64,000 nucleotides of DNA. Origin: JAEUIX01 sp964611125. GTDB taxonomy: Bacteria; Planctomycetota; Phycisphaerae; Phycisphaerales; UBA1924. Shown here piece after piece: positions 1-9,248 of the stretch. Each line of letters begins with the position of its first letter. Within the stretch, counting starts at the first letter, position 1. A program made the translations under genes and the position numbers. The notes below the pieces were generated by a model. That model saw only the letters and a program-made list of their open reading frames with translations. It did not search any database and was not told where the DNA came from. The stretch covers positions 10,962 through 74,961 of the forward strand of contig CAZSZO010000020.1 in the NCBI GenBank assembly GCA_964611125.1. Direction: 5' to 3'.

Positions 1-122
1 CCAGCTACATCGCCTGCTACTTCGCCCTCCCGCCCTGTCCCGAGGCCGACCACAACCAGGACGGCCGGACCGATCCCGACGATCTCTCGGACTACATCGC
101 CCAGTACTTCGCCGGCTGCTGA
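1..122 (+). CDS. C-terminal end of a GC-type dockerin protein (partial)
   Basis: Only the last 40 codons lie in the window; the reading frame begins at base 3 and stops at 120-122. The peptide holds the end of one dockerin-like repeat and a complete second one (NQDGRTDPDDLSDYIAQYF), ending in AGC. The DxNxDGxxDPDD pattern is a calcium-binding EF-hand-like loop. The tail matches those of the proteins at 5813-8572, 15231-18524 and 49996-50979, so the missing part is probably a secreted protein of any type. What the main domain does cannot be told from this fragment. Confidence 0.85.
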   Translation, partial: SYIACYFALPPCPEADHNQDGRTDPDDLSDYIAQYFAGC

Positions 123-159
123 CTGGCTGACTGACTGCTCATGACAGGCGGGCGGGCGG

Positions 160-183
160 ACTGGCCAACTGGCCAACTGGCCA
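160..183. repeat. Three tandem copies of an 8-bp unit (ACTGGCCA)
   Basis: The octamer ACTGGCCA occurs three times head to tail at 160-167, 168-175 and 176-183, followed by a degenerate fourth copy. It lies in the 157-bp gap between the dockerin gene and the saccharopine-dehydrogenase-like gene. Each unit contains the self-complementary TGGCCA. Function unknown. Confidence 0.8.
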
Positions 184-279
184 AATGGCAAAATCGCCGA
201 CTCCACGCACTTCCGGGTAGACTCCCCAGTCCGCCCGCCGTCCGCAGTCCGCCGCCCCCCTGCCGGTTTCCGCCCAAAC

Positions 280-1455
280 ATGCCCACGCACGCCCTCATC
301 CTCGGCGCCGGAATGGTCGGTTCCGTCATGGCCGCCGATCTCGCCCGCGATGGCGGCTTCTCGGTCACCATCGCCGACAAGAACCCCGCGAGCCTCGCCG
401 CGGCCCAGGCCCGCGCCGCCCCGGCCCCGCTCCAGATCGCCGCCGCCGACCTCGCCGACCCCGCCCAGGTCGCCCGCTTGGCCCGCGCGCACGACATCGT
501 CCTCGGCGCCCTCTCCTCGCGTATCGGCCTCTCCGCCATGCGGGCCGTCATCGACGCCGGACGCCACTACTGCGACATCTCGTTCATGAGCGAGGACCCC
601 ACCGAGCCCGACCTGGGCCTCGATCAGCTCGCCCGCGACCGCGGCGTCACCGTCGTCTATGACTTCGGCGTCGCCCCCGGCATGAGCCATGTGCTCGCCG
701 CGCACGGGGCCCGCCAGCTCGACCGCTGCGACGCCCTCGAGATCTACGTCGGCGGCCTACCGGTCGAGCGCCGCTGGCCCTTTGAGTACAAGGCCGCCTT
801 CTCACCCTTCGATGTCATCGAGGAGTACACCCGCCCCGCCCGCCTGGTCGAGCGGGGCGAGGTCGTCGTCCGCCAGGCCCTCAGCGAGCCCGAACTCATG
901 GACTTCCCCGGCGTCGGCACGCTCGAAGCCTTCAACACCGACGGCCTCCGCTCTCTGTGCGCCACCCACCTCGGCCGCGTGCCCTGGATGAAGGAAAAGA
1001 CCCTCCGCTACCCCGGCCACATCGCCCTGATGCGGGCCTTCCGCGAGACGGGCCTCTTCAGCGAGCACCCCGTCAGCGTCCGCGCCGTCGATGGCGCCAT
1101 GAGCCAGGTCATCCCACGCGACCTGACCAGCGCGCTGATGTTCCCCAAGTGGACCTACGCCCCGGGCGAGGCGGACCTCACCGTGATGCGCGTCATCGCG
1201 CTGGGCGAAAAGGCCGGCCGGCCGCACCGCCTGCAGTGGGACCTCCTCGACCAACTCGACCCCGCTACGGGCGCCACCAGCATGGCCCGCACCACCGCTT
1301 TCCCCTGCACCATCCTCGCACGGGCCGTCGCCTCCGGCCGCTTCCGCAGGCCCGGCGTCAACCCGCCCGAGCGCGTCGGCGAAGACCCCGAACTGGTCGC
1401 CTGGATCCTCGCCCGGCTCGCGGAGCGCAATGTCCGCTACACCGCCGGCGTCTGA
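280..1455 (+). CDS. Saccharopine dehydrogenase-like NAD(P)-binding oxidoreductase
   Basis: A 391-aa protein of the saccharopine dehydrogenase/homospermidine synthase superfamily. The N-terminus is a Rossmann fold with the dinucleotide motif GAGMVGSVMA (residues 8-17), followed by alternating strands and helices and a C-terminal substrate domain that includes DFGVAPGMSH near residues 128-137. Such enzymes form or split secondary amines, for example in lysine degradation. The substrate is not readable here, and no other lysine-pathway gene is close. The ATG at 280 has only a weak ribosome-binding site but starts directly at the Rossmann strand. Its stop lies 12 bp from the stop of the convergent ABC ATPase gene. 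Confidence 0.85.
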   Translation: MPTHALILGAGMVGSVMAADLARDGGFSVTIADKNPASLAAAQARAAPAPLQIAAADLADPAQVARLARAHDIVLGALSSRIGLSAMRAVIDAGRHYCDISFMSEDPTEPDLGLDQLARDRGVTVVYDFGVAPGMSHVLAAHGARQLDRCDALEIYVGGLPVERRWPFEYKAAFSPFDVIEEYTRPARLVERGEVVVRQALSEPELMDFPGVGTLEAFNTDGLRSLCATHLGRVPWMKEKTLRYPGHIALMRAFRETGLFSEHPVSVRAVDGAMSQVIPRDLTSALMFPKWTYAPGEADLTVMRVIALGEKAGRPHRLQWDLLDQLDPATGATSMARTTAFPCTILARAVASGRFRRPGVNPPERVGEDPELVAWILARLAERNVRYTAGV

Positions 1456-1467
1456 GGCCAGGTCCCC

Positions 1468-2490
1468 CTACTGCACAAGACCCTTCGTCAGCCGCATGAA
1501 GGCCGTCTCCAGGTTCACCGATTCTTCCGTGAACTGCGTCAGCCGGAAGCCGTTGTTGATCAGGATGTTGGGAATATCCGAGACGTCCGACTTCGCCGAC
1601 GGGTCGAAGGCCACCTTCACGATCGATCGCACCGACGCCTTCGAAGCCGACCCATTCAGCCCGTTGGCCCCCCCGCCTCCCGCACCCCCACCCCCGCTCC
1701 CCGCCGCGATCGTCTCCTCGGTGATCGAGACCTTGTGCACCCCGGGGATCCTGGTCGCGATCAGCTCCGCGGCTTCCTTGGTCCGCTCCGCCACGCAGAT
1801 CAGCACGACGTGCTCGACGCGGGCCCGCCGCAGGGCCTCCTGCACGCTCCCCGAAAAGAGCAGCTGCCCGCGCTCGATGATCCCCACCACGTTGCACAGC
1901 TCCGCGAGCTCGGGCAGGATGTGGCTCGAGATGATGATCGTCTTGCCCATGCGCTTGAGCTCCTTGAGCAGCTCGCGCATTTCGATGCGGGCCCGCGGGT
2001 CGAGGCCCGAGGCCGGCTCGTCCATCAGCAGCACCTTGGGGTCGTGCAGCAGCACGCGGGCGACGCTGAGCCGCTGCTGCATGCCGCGCGAAAGCCCGTT
2101 GACGTCAGCGCTCGCCTTGTAGTTGAGGTCGGTGAGGTCGAGAACGTCCTGCACCACTTTGCGGCGCTGCTTGCCGTGGATGTTGTAGCACGCCGCGAAG
2201 AACTCGAGATACTCCGTCACCACCATGTCCTGATAAGCGCCCATGAAGTCGGGCACATAGCCGATGATGGGGCGGATCTGCCGGTTCTGGTAGCCGACCG
2301 TCAGGCCGTCGATCATCGCCTGACCGCTCGAGGGCTTGAGCAGCGTCGCCAGGATCTTGATCGTCGTCGTCTTCCCCGCCCCGTTGGGGCCGATGAAGCC
2401 GAAGCAGTCCCCCGCCTCGATGGCGAGATTGAGATTATCCAGCGCCACCGTGTCGGCGTACTTCTTACTCAGGTTGATCGTCTCGATCAT
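1468..2490 (-). CDS. ABC transporter ATP-binding protein
   Basis: A 340-aa ATPase. Walker A is GPNGAGKTTT (about residue 37), the signature is LSRGMQQRLS, Walker B is VLLMDEPASGLD and the switch His is in SSHIL. The first 220 residues are a normal nucleotide-binding domain of the CcmA/NatA/GldA type. A C-terminal domain follows, broken by a glycine-rich linker near residues 265-280. The ATG at 2490 was chosen because it begins MIETINLSKKY, the usual start of these domains, with AGAGG about 10 bp upstream; a longer in-frame start at 2535 only adds non-conserved residues. It lies 75 bp downstream of the large membrane protein gene on the same strand, so they probably form an operon. No ABC permease is adjacent. 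Confidence 0.9.
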   Translation of the reverse strand: MIETINLSKKYADTVALDNLNLAIEAGDCFGFIGPNGAGKTTTIKILATLLKPSSGQAMIDGLTVGYQNRQIRPIIGYVPDFMGAYQDMVVTEYLEFFAACYNIHGKQRRKVVQDVLDLTDLNYKASADVNGLSRGMQQRLSVARVLLHDPKVLLMDEPASGLDPRARIEMRELLKELKRMGKTIIISSHILPELAELCNVVGIIERGQLLFSGSVQEALRRARVEHVVLICVAERTKEAAELIATRIPGVHKVSITEETIAAGSGGGGAGGGGANGLNGSASKASVRSIVKVAFDPSAKSDVSDIPNILINNGFRLTQFTEESVNLETAFMRLTKGLVQ

Positions 2491-2565
2491 CGGCACGCGG
2501 GCACCTCTGGCGGGGAAACAGGTCGGCCGAACCACAACTCGCCGGCCGGGACCAGGACGCGGACG

Positions 2566-5190
2566 CTACGGCTTCATCTCCGGCTCGGCGGCGTCCTTCT
2601 GCTCGAACTTCGGCGGGCGGTCGGGCAGAGGGTAGACCCAGCGCAGCACCGTCCGGCCCGTGATCCGCCGGTTCAGGCTCGCCGGGCTCTCTCCGTCAAC
2701 GGTGATCGGCACCGGGCAGGTCTCGGCCGTTGTGGAGTCGCCCAGGTGCCCCACGATGATCAGGCACGGCTGGGTGAACCAGCGCGACAGGTCCATGCCG
2801 TGGGTCATCCGCCGGCGGGCCAGCGTCGGCCCGCCGCTGGTGAACGCCGCGTTAGAGCTGAAACTTGGCGGCTCGAGCATCGGCAGGAACGCCAGGGCGG
2901 TGAGGTAGTTGGTGACCTGCGCCGCCGAGTCGACCACGCGGCGCGGGTCGAGGTCCATTTCCAGATCGCGCACGCCAGGCGCCAGCCGCTGCATGAAGCT
3001 TGAAAACGGCTGCTTCACCGAGTCGCGGTTGGCGGCGAAATCCTCGGCAAGGTCCAGGATCTCACCGGCCGACCAGGTTTGCCGGAACGCCGCGTAGGCC
3101 GTGCCGGGCAGGGCCCCGGGCACCACCGAGCCGATGAACCGCCCGCGCGTGTCGCGGGCCAGGTCCTGCCCCTGCACGTAGATGATGTCGACATCGTGCA
3201 GCGGCCCGGGCAGGCTGTGCGAGAGCAGGCCGGTCAGGAGCGAGGTCTTCAGGCTCGGATCGACCACGGTGATGGCGCCGCCCGGCTCGAACCTGCCCTT
3301 GCTCACCTCGACAACGGGGCTCGGCATCTTCCACGCCGGGCCGCCGGCCCAGTCGATCTGAAAGTCCTTGGTGGTCGAGCGGGCCGGGACCTGGGCCTGG
3401 GCCGGGTGGCGGGCGTCGACGATGTAGCCGCGCGAGTCGGGGAAACTCGACGATGACGTGTTCCCGTCGGTCGGGGCGTCAAACGAGAACAGGCCCTGCT
3501 TGAGGGTGTTCTCCGCCTCGCTTGACACGCTGATGGGCACATCGCCGTAGCGCGGCAGCAGCACGCTGAGGAACGTCCGGGCCCGGTCGATCTTCTGCCC
3601 GTAGACATGGTCGAGGATCGTCACGTGCGACGCCGAGACGGTCAGCGGCCGCAGCGCCGTCGCCCCGCCCCAGGCGATGGCGGTGAAGATCGCGCCCGTC
3701 ACCATGAACCCCACCCAGGCGTGCTGGGACCAGTTCCGCCGCTTCAGGATGGCGAAGCCGAGCGGCCCCGCCAGCACCCAGTACGCCAGGAAGACGATGA
3801 ACGCCAGCAGGACGCCGAAGCCGCCCGACTCCGACTTGGCGATCAGCCCGGGGATCGACCGGTCGTACCAGCGGGGCGAGCGCGAATCCACGAATACCCC
3901 AGACTTGGCCGCCAGCGAGGGCAGATCCTCGGCCCGGATCAGCGTCCCCCGCCGCCCGAGCACGCGATGCCAGAACGCATCAGGCTCGATGCCCCCGCGC
4001 TGCAGGAAGCCGCGCGCCGCCAGATCCAGCCCCACCACCGTCACCGCCCCCACGCCGACGTTCCGCCGCGCCACGATGCACCGGCCCTCGGGGTCGTTCA
4101 AGATCCGCGTCGCCTGCCCGGCGTCCGCGGCGGGGTCCGGAACCAGGGCGTAAATCGTCTGGTCGGCGGGAAGCGAGCGCGACGCCGGATCCTTCCCCGG
4201 GCCCATCAGCAGCGACCGCATCGGCTCCATGTCCACATGCTCAAGCCGCGCGGCGGTGCAGCGCGGCAGGATCGGCGTGAGCGGATTGGCCGAGGTGGTC
4301 AGCCAGTTCTGCGACACGCTCGAGAGCATCACCACCAGGTGCCCGCCCCGCTCAACCCACTCCCGGAGCGCCTCCGCCTGCGACGGCACGAGGTCGCTGG
4401 GTTCCCCATCGGTCCCCGAAGCCGTCCAGACGATCGCGTCGAACTGCGACAGGCCGTACCACCGGTCGGGGAGCTCCCCCGGCTGCCCCTTCTGCCCAGG
4501 GCGGAGCGAGGGGATCGAATAGACCAGCTCGTGCCCCAGCGGCATGGCGCCCATGCCGCTGTTGGTGCGGACGGTGTAGCGCTCGAGCGAGACGGTCTGG
4601 CGCCCCACCACGCCCATCAGCGAGCAATAGGCCGGCGCCAGCGAGGCCGGCTTGATCGGATACGCCAGGCTCCCCACCAGCCGCCCCTGGCGGATCACGC
4701 CGTCGCCCGAATCCTCACCCTCAAAGGCCGAAATCTGAAAGACCGTGCTGGTGGTGGTCGAGAACGGCAGGCGGCCGTACAGCCACACCCGCACCTTCTG
4801 GCCCGCGTTGGCCGGCTGCACCACCTGGCACCACGCCGGGTCGCCGTCGGCATCGGTGATCGCCAGGCGGACGATCAGGCTGCGCAGCTTGGTCGTGCGG
4901 TCCTGCAGGGCGAGTTGCACCCCGACCCACTCGCCCGGGCGGCACACATCGCCGCTGCCGAACTGGAGCACATCGATATCAACCGAGCCCGTCGCGCCCG
5001 TGCGGGCCGCCGGGTCGCCGCCCTGCCAGCCGAGGGTGGGCGCGCAGAGCCAGCCGGCCAGCGCGCAGACGATCGCCACCCACCACGCCTGCGAAACCCA
5101 CGCCGCCCCGGTCCGCAGCCCGGGACCGGTAAGGCGCGGCGCCGTGCGCTGGCGGTCTGATCGGTTGTGCGGCGGTGAGGATGCAAGCAT
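2566..5190 (-). CDS. Large membrane protein with extracytoplasmic domains, companion of the ABC ATPase
   Basis: About 874 aa and not recognised as a named family. An N-terminal signal anchor (WWVAIVCALAGWLCAP) is followed by a beta-rich region with Ig-like character. Next comes a stretch resembling the glutamine-amidotransferase-like fold of DUF4159/DUF4350-type proteins (DAIVWTASG...LREWVERGGHLVVMLS). Two transmembrane helices lie near residues 455-510 (VLLAFIVFLAYWVLAGPLGF and VGFMVTGAIFTAIAW), then another large soluble domain. It precedes the ABC ATPase gene, so it may be a regulatory or accessory part of that exporter. I prefer the ATG at 5190: a TACAAT box on this strand (5236-5241) puts transcription start near 5229, which rules against the GTG start there. 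Confidence 0.75.
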   Translation of the reverse strand: MLASSPPHNRSDRQRTAPRLTGPGLRTGAAWVSQAWWVAIVCALAGWLCAPTLGWQGGDPAARTGATGSVDIDVLQFGSGDVCRPGEWVGVQLALQDRTTKLRSLIVRLAITDADGDPAWCQVVQPANAGQKVRVWLYGRLPFSTTTSTVFQISAFEGEDSGDGVIRQGRLVGSLAYPIKPASLAPAYCSLMGVVGRQTVSLERYTVRTNSGMGAMPLGHELVYSIPSLRPGQKGQPGELPDRWYGLSQFDAIVWTASGTDGEPSDLVPSQAEALREWVERGGHLVVMLSSVSQNWLTTSANPLTPILPRCTAARLEHVDMEPMRSLLMGPGKDPASRSLPADQTIYALVPDPAADAGQATRILNDPEGRCIVARRNVGVGAVTVVGLDLAARGFLQRGGIEPDAFWHRVLGRRGTLIRAEDLPSLAAKSGVFVDSRSPRWYDRSIPGLIAKSESGGFGVLLAFIVFLAYWVLAGPLGFAILKRRNWSQHAWVGFMVTGAIFTAIAWGGATALRPLTVSASHVTILDHVYGQKIDRARTFLSVLLPRYGDVPISVSSEAENTLKQGLFSFDAPTDGNTSSSSFPDSRGYIVDARHPAQAQVPARSTTKDFQIDWAGGPAWKMPSPVVEVSKGRFEPGGAITVVDPSLKTSLLTGLLSHSLPGPLHDVDIIYVQGQDLARDTRGRFIGSVVPGALPGTAYAAFRQTWSAGEILDLAEDFAANRDSVKQPFSSFMQRLAPGVRDLEMDLDPRRVVDSAAQVTNYLTALAFLPMLEPPSFSSNAAFTSGGPTLARRRMTHGMDLSRWFTQPCLIIVGHLGDSTTAETCPVPITVDGESPASLNRRITGRTVLRWVYPLPDRPPKFEQKDAAEPEMKP

Positions 5191-5235
5191 GGTGCGGACC
5201 GGGAGGGCGGCTCGGGGCGCGGTTCTCACGCATCG

Positions 5236-5241
5236 ATTGTA
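5236..5241 (-). promoter_or_regulatory. Putative -10 box for the membrane protein/ABC operon
   Basis: On the minus strand the hexamer reads TACAAT (5 of 6 to the sigma-70 consensus) and is followed by the gene start at 5190 about 45 bp later. No good -35 box is seen 16-18 bp upstream. Inference from sequence only. Confidence 0.3.
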
Positions 5242-5351
5242 CCGAACTCAAGGGCTGTCCGGTTCCGTCCGACTGCTCGAAAGGCGCAGTCCGCGGGCGA
5301 AACCAAGCGACTGCGCCCAAAGCAAGCGGTCGGGGGCGACTTGGGGGTCAG

Positions 5352-5594
5352 ATGGGCGCTGAAGGTTGGATTCCCGTGGCGATCGTCGTCAGCGCGGGCG
5401 TGCTGGGGATGATGTACACGTTGTCTGGAAACATCCGCGATTTCCATCGCGTCGTCGCCCTGCGGGCCGAGATCGACCGGCTGCGCAGCCAGTATGCCGA
5501 GCGCATGGCCGCCCAGCGAGCGTATGACGCGATGCACGGGATCGAGCGCGGCGAGGACGGCGCCGTGATCAAATCGGGTGCACACAAGCGATGA
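5352..5594 (+). CDS. Small single-pass membrane protein with coiled coil
   Basis: An 80-aa protein. Residues 5-25 (GWIPVAIVVSAGVLGMMYTL) form one membrane helix, and residues 28-58 (RDFHRVVALRAEIDRLRSQY and on) have heptad spacing typical of a short coiled coil. The size and layout recall PspB/FtsB-type helper proteins, but I see no diagnostic motif. The start ATG at 5352 places the helix at the N-terminus. It is divergently arranged with the membrane protein/ABC operon and upstream of the dockerin gene at 5813. Function unknown. Confidence 0.6.
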   Translation: MGAEGWIPVAIVVSAGVLGMMYTLSGNIRDFHRVVALRAEIDRLRSQYAERMAAQRAYDAMHGIERGEDGAVIKSGAHKR

Positions 5595-5812
5595 CCGGTG
5601 GTGTCAGATCGGTGGGCCGAGGGCCCGCTGGAGTTGGCACGTGCGCGCTCATGGCGGGTCGGACGGGCCAGGCGGGTGTGCCGGGCCCCCTGCTTCTCCA
5701 TCTTGACGTTCGCCAGCAGATCGGGTTCGCACCGTGATCGCGCCAATAATGCGCGATACTGCTCAGCGCCCGAGCCACCGGGCGCCGAAGCGGTTGGGGG
5801 AGATCCTTGTTT

Positions 5813-8572
5813 ATGCGATACGTCCGCCGAGTGTTCCTGCTGGCTTGCTTCGGGTCCGCCGTCGCCCTCGCCGCGCCCGGCGCGGCGGCCCAGCCCGTCT
5901 TTCAATCGGGCTCCGGCGGGGTGACCCTCTACCAGCGGTTTGATCGCTCCGGTCAGCAGCGCACGCCGGTGGCGCCGAACCTCAACCCCTTCCCGCTCCC
6001 GTCCTACGGCGCGTCGGTCTTTCAGCTCAATTCCACCACGCACCCGCAAGGCAACATCGTTGCGGGGCCGCTGACCACCATCGGCCGGGCGGGCGTCGGG
6101 CAGGTCACTTCGCCCAACTTCTTCGGGGTCTCGTTCGCGACGGGCACCAACATCCTGCAGCGCGGGAACGCCGACACCTCGCCCGGGGCCGCGGGCACGC
6201 TGACGATCGTCTTTGACGGGACGTGGATGATCGGCCCCTCGCCGATCACCGGGGTCACGGCCGGGGCCTTCACGAGCTTCCTGGGAACGCTCCCGGCCAA
6301 CGCCGCGGCGTTCTCGCAGATCAATCTCGAGGCCGACTTCCAGTGGAAGCCGCCCGGGGCGGCGACGTTCTCGGCGTTGCGGCCGCCGATCCGGGCGTCG
6401 TCGCCGGCGGGCTCGGCGAGCGCCTTCTTCTTCCGGCGCCTGGCGGGAAACTTCGCGGCGTCGCCCAGCAACGTCGTGGGAGCATCCCCGTCGACCTTGC
6501 CCAGCGGCTCGACGGTGCGGATCTTCGGGTCGGTCAGCTTCCTGATTCACAACGACGGCGGCGAGGCCCTGAGCAAGACCGACCTGGCGATTCCCAACCC
6601 GCTCGACTTCCTGCCGCCAATGGGCATCCGGTATCGGCCGGTCGCGGTGGATCCGCCGGCGGAATTCGGCCTCATCAACTTCGACTGCCCCGGGCCGATC
6701 ATCACGCCGCCGTTCGCGCTGGACGGCGAAGCGGTCGTCTGGCGGCGGATCGACCTCAGTCAGCCCGTGACCCGCGCCTCGGGGAACAACCTCACGCTCG
6801 CGACGGTCAGCCTGGGCGGTACGGGCCCGGCGTGGCTGGGGCTGTACAACGAGTTGGGCGGGCTGGTCGCCGCGGACGGGGTCAGCGGAGAGGGCCGGCG
6901 GTTCGGGCAGTTGTCGTTCGGCTTCGGCCGGCGGCCGGGGATCGGCGCGGACAGCGCTGACGCCGACGGGCGGAACGGGGAGCTCAACCCGGGCGTCTAT
7001 TACCTGGCGATCGCCAATGAGGGCGCCACGTTCGGGGCCAGCCAGTTCAGCGTGACGCCCGGGCCCTTCCAGGAAGGCAACGCCGCGGCGGTGGCTGTGC
7101 AAACGAACCTGCCGGGCTGCCAGTCGCCCCCGCCGATACCGCCAACAAGCTCGGCGATGCTGGGGACGCTGGCGGCGAGTGACGCCCGCTCGTTCGATCT
7201 GGCCCTTGACCCCACCGGGCCGACCTGGGTGACATTTGAACTCTCTGAGCCGATCGCCTTTGATCGCCCGCGCGGGTTCCTGACGATCGACACCGGCGGC
7301 ACGGCGGGGCCCGACACGGTGATCGGGCTGTACAACGCCGAGGGGGAGCCGGTGTCGGGCGAGTGGTTCGATGATGACTCCTACGGCGACGGGCTGTCGC
7401 AGCTTGATTTCCGCCAGGCTGGGGCGACGGTCGGCCCGATCGGGCCGGCGCAGACGCCCCGGGACGGCCGGAACGGGCGGTCGCTCGCGGCGGGGCAGTA
7501 CTACCTGACCGTGGCGACGCATCGGGCCCGGTTCGGGGTTCGCAAGTGGGATGTGCGCTCCGACACGCCTTCGGCCGCGGTGGTGCGCGTGAACATCCGC
7601 ACCGGTGACGAGCCAACGCCGCTGGTCGACGGCTACCGCGATGAAAGCTACGGGCCGGCGCTGACCGTGCAGGATGCGCCGACGGCGTTCGGCGACTCGA
7701 CGCTCGGCGGCGGCCGGTTCGCCAATGGCTCGGAGCTTGATGCGCTGTACGCGCAGATCCGCGGGGAGACGCTGTATCTGCTGCTGACCGGGAACCTGGA
7801 ATCGAACTTCAACAAGCTCGAGCTGTTCTTTGACACCGGGCCGGGCGGGCAGCGGGTGCTGCGGAGCGACAACGCGGAGGTGGACCGCGACGGCCTCAAC
7901 CGCATGGCGGGGCTGAGCTTCGAGCCGGGCTTCCTCCCGGACCAGTACGTGTCGGTGACCGGCGGGGATGGCGGCGGGGGCGAGTATGCACTGTTCGTCA
8001 ATTACGCGACACTGCCTGCGCAGGGGCGCGGGGTGGGCGTCTTTGTGGGCGGCTCGGACGGTTCGGGGGCGCCGCTGACGGGGGGCGACAACCGGCTGGG
8101 CCTGAGCGCCGCGATCAACAACGCCAACACCGGCGGCGTGACCGACGGCGCCGCCGACCCGCTCGCGGCTGAGGCGGTGGCGACCGGCGTTGAACTCGCG
8201 ATCCCGCTGGCGGCGCTCGGGCAGCCGGTCGAGAGGCTGTGCGTGAGGGCGTTCATCAACGGGCGGGAGCATGATTTTGTGAGCAACCAGTTTCTGGGCG
8301 GGCTGGGAACGGCGACGAATCTGGGCGAGCCGCGCGAGGTCAACCTGAGCTTGTTCCGAACCGCCTGCGTGCCGGTGATCGGGCGTGTGCCGGTCGCTTG
8401 CCCGGCGGACTTCAACGGTGACGGCTTCGTGAACCCGGATGACCTGTCGGATTACATCACGGCGTACTTCCAGTCTCCGCCCGACCCGCGCACGGACTAC
8501 AACGACGACGGGCGGATCGACCCCGACGATTTGTCGGACATCATCGTGGCGTACTTCACGGCGTGCGGCTGA
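5813..8572 (+). CDS. Secreted protein with GC-type dockerin C-terminus (919 aa)
   Basis: A signal peptide (RRVFLLACFGSAVALAAPGA, cut after AAA) opens the protein. Two similar segments (about residues 300-410 and 440-590) have pre-peptidase/bacterial Ig-like character, with repeated DGRNG..L..GQYYL-type phrases ending in YYLAIAN and YYLTVAT. A third domain covers about 600-860. The C-terminus is a complete GC-type dockerin: DFNGDGFVNPDDLSDYI and DYNDDGRIDPDDLSDII, ending TACG. ATG 5813 is preferred over the in-frame TTG 5807, because GGGGGAGAT (5796-5804) sits about 8 bp before the ATG but too close to the TTG. No enzymatic motif is seen; a surface or extracellular role is inferred. The 3' end overlaps the convergent gene by 17 bp. 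Confidence 0.85.
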   Translation: MRYVRRVFLLACFGSAVALAAPGAAAQPVFQSGSGGVTLYQRFDRSGQQRTPVAPNLNPFPLPSYGASVFQLNSTTHPQGNIVAGPLTTIGRAGVGQVTSPNFFGVSFATGTNILQRGNADTSPGAAGTLTIVFDGTWMIGPSPITGVTAGAFTSFLGTLPANAAAFSQINLEADFQWKPPGAATFSALRPPIRASSPAGSASAFFFRRLAGNFAASPSNVVGASPSTLPSGSTVRIFGSVSFLIHNDGGEALSKTDLAIPNPLDFLPPMGIRYRPVAVDPPAEFGLINFDCPGPIITPPFALDGEAVVWRRIDLSQPVTRASGNNLTLATVSLGGTGPAWLGLYNELGGLVAADGVSGEGRRFGQLSFGFGRRPGIGADSADADGRNGELNPGVYYLAIANEGATFGASQFSVTPGPFQEGNAAAVAVQTNLPGCQSPPPIPPTSSAMLGTLAASDARSFDLALDPTGPTWVTFELSEPIAFDRPRGFLTIDTGGTAGPDTVIGLYNAEGEPVSGEWFDDDSYGDGLSQLDFRQAGATVGPIGPAQTPRDGRNGRSLAAGQYYLTVATHRARFGVRKWDVRSDTPSAAVVRVNIRTGDEPTPLVDGYRDESYGPALTVQDAPTAFGDSTLGGGRFANGSELDALYAQIRGETLYLLLTGNLESNFNKLELFFDTGPGGQRVLRSDNAEVDRDGLNRMAGLSFEPGFLPDQYVSVTGGDGGGGEYALFVNYATLPAQGRGVGVFVGGSDGSGAPLTGGDNRLGLSAAINNANTGGVTDGAADPLAAEAVATGVELAIPLAALGQPVERLCVRAFINGREHDFVSNQFLGGLGTATNLGEPREVNLSLFRTACVPVIGRVPVACPADFNGDGFVNPDDLSDYITAYFQSPPDPRTDYNDDGRIDPDDLSDIIVAYFTACG

Positions 8573-9248
8573 CCGGCTCGGGCGGGCCGGCGGCGGTGAG
8601 CTCAATAGGCGTCGGCCGGCGGTGGGGCTGGCGGGCGGACGACGGGCCGGGACGCCGCGCGGGCGGGCGGAGCGGCGGATGGAGATCGGGCGAAGCGGGG
8701 GCGCCAGGCACAGCGGCGGCATTGGGCGCTGCGGGCGGAGCCGCGACTGACCGACCCGCCTGCGGCGGGGTCGCGGCGTGCGGCTGGCGGGCATCGTCAG
8801 GCGTCGCTGCGATGGACGGGGGCGGAGGCGGGGCTGCCTGCACGGCGGGCGGCGGGGCTGGGGCCGGCGGGTTGCGGAGGAGGGCGGTGGCGGCGCGGCA
8901 GAGGGCGGCGCTCTCGGGGGCGGCCAACGAGCCGGAGAGGACGCGGGTGAGCGCGTCATAGGCGATGGCGTAGGCCTGGGCGTGCTTGAGCTGGGCCCGC
9001 CGGAGCATCAGGGCGTGGAGCGATTCGAGTGCCGCGGCGATCCGCGGGGAGGCGACCCACTCGGCGAGGTCCTGCATGGAGATGCCGGCCTCGGCGGCGA
9101 TCTGCGTGAGCGGAAGCCCGGAATCGAGGAGCTGACCGACGAGACGGTCCTCGACATCGAGATCGAGGATCGGACGGGGGGGTGTGTGGGTCTGGGGCGC
9201 GGTCTGGTTCTGGGGCGGACTGGCCGGGCTGGGGTGTTCGGCTTTCAT
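8556..9248 (-). CDS. Helix-turn-helix protein with Ala/Pro-rich tail
   Basis: A 230-aa hypothetical protein. Residues 35-70 contain a convincing HTH-like segment (SGLPLTQIAAEAGISMQDL), followed by a helical stretch with many Ala/Leu/Arg. The last 110 residues are low-complexity Ala/Pro. ATG 9248 was chosen because residues before it are not protein-like. No effector domain is visible. It could be a small DNA-binding regulator; the target is unknown. The stop codon lies inside the 3' end of the dockerin gene on the other strand (17-bp overlap). Confidence 0.6.
   Translation of the reverse strand: MKAEHPSPASPPQNQTAPQTHTPPRPILDLDVEDRLVGQLLDSGLPLTQIAAEAGISMQDLAEWVASPRIAAALESLHALMLRRAQLKHAQAYAIAYDALTRVLSGSLAAPESAALCRAATALLRNPPAPAPPPAVQAAPPPPPSIAATPDDARQPHAATPPQAGRSVAAPPAAPNAAAVPGAPASPDLHPPLRPPARRPGPSSARQPHRRPTPIELTAAGPPEPVSRTP

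Noticed and set aside
5348..8959. A 1203-codon open frame antisense to the dockerin gene
   Set aside because: It is a GC-rich shadow: Arg/Pro-rich, no domains, and it covers a clear secreted protein on the plus strand.
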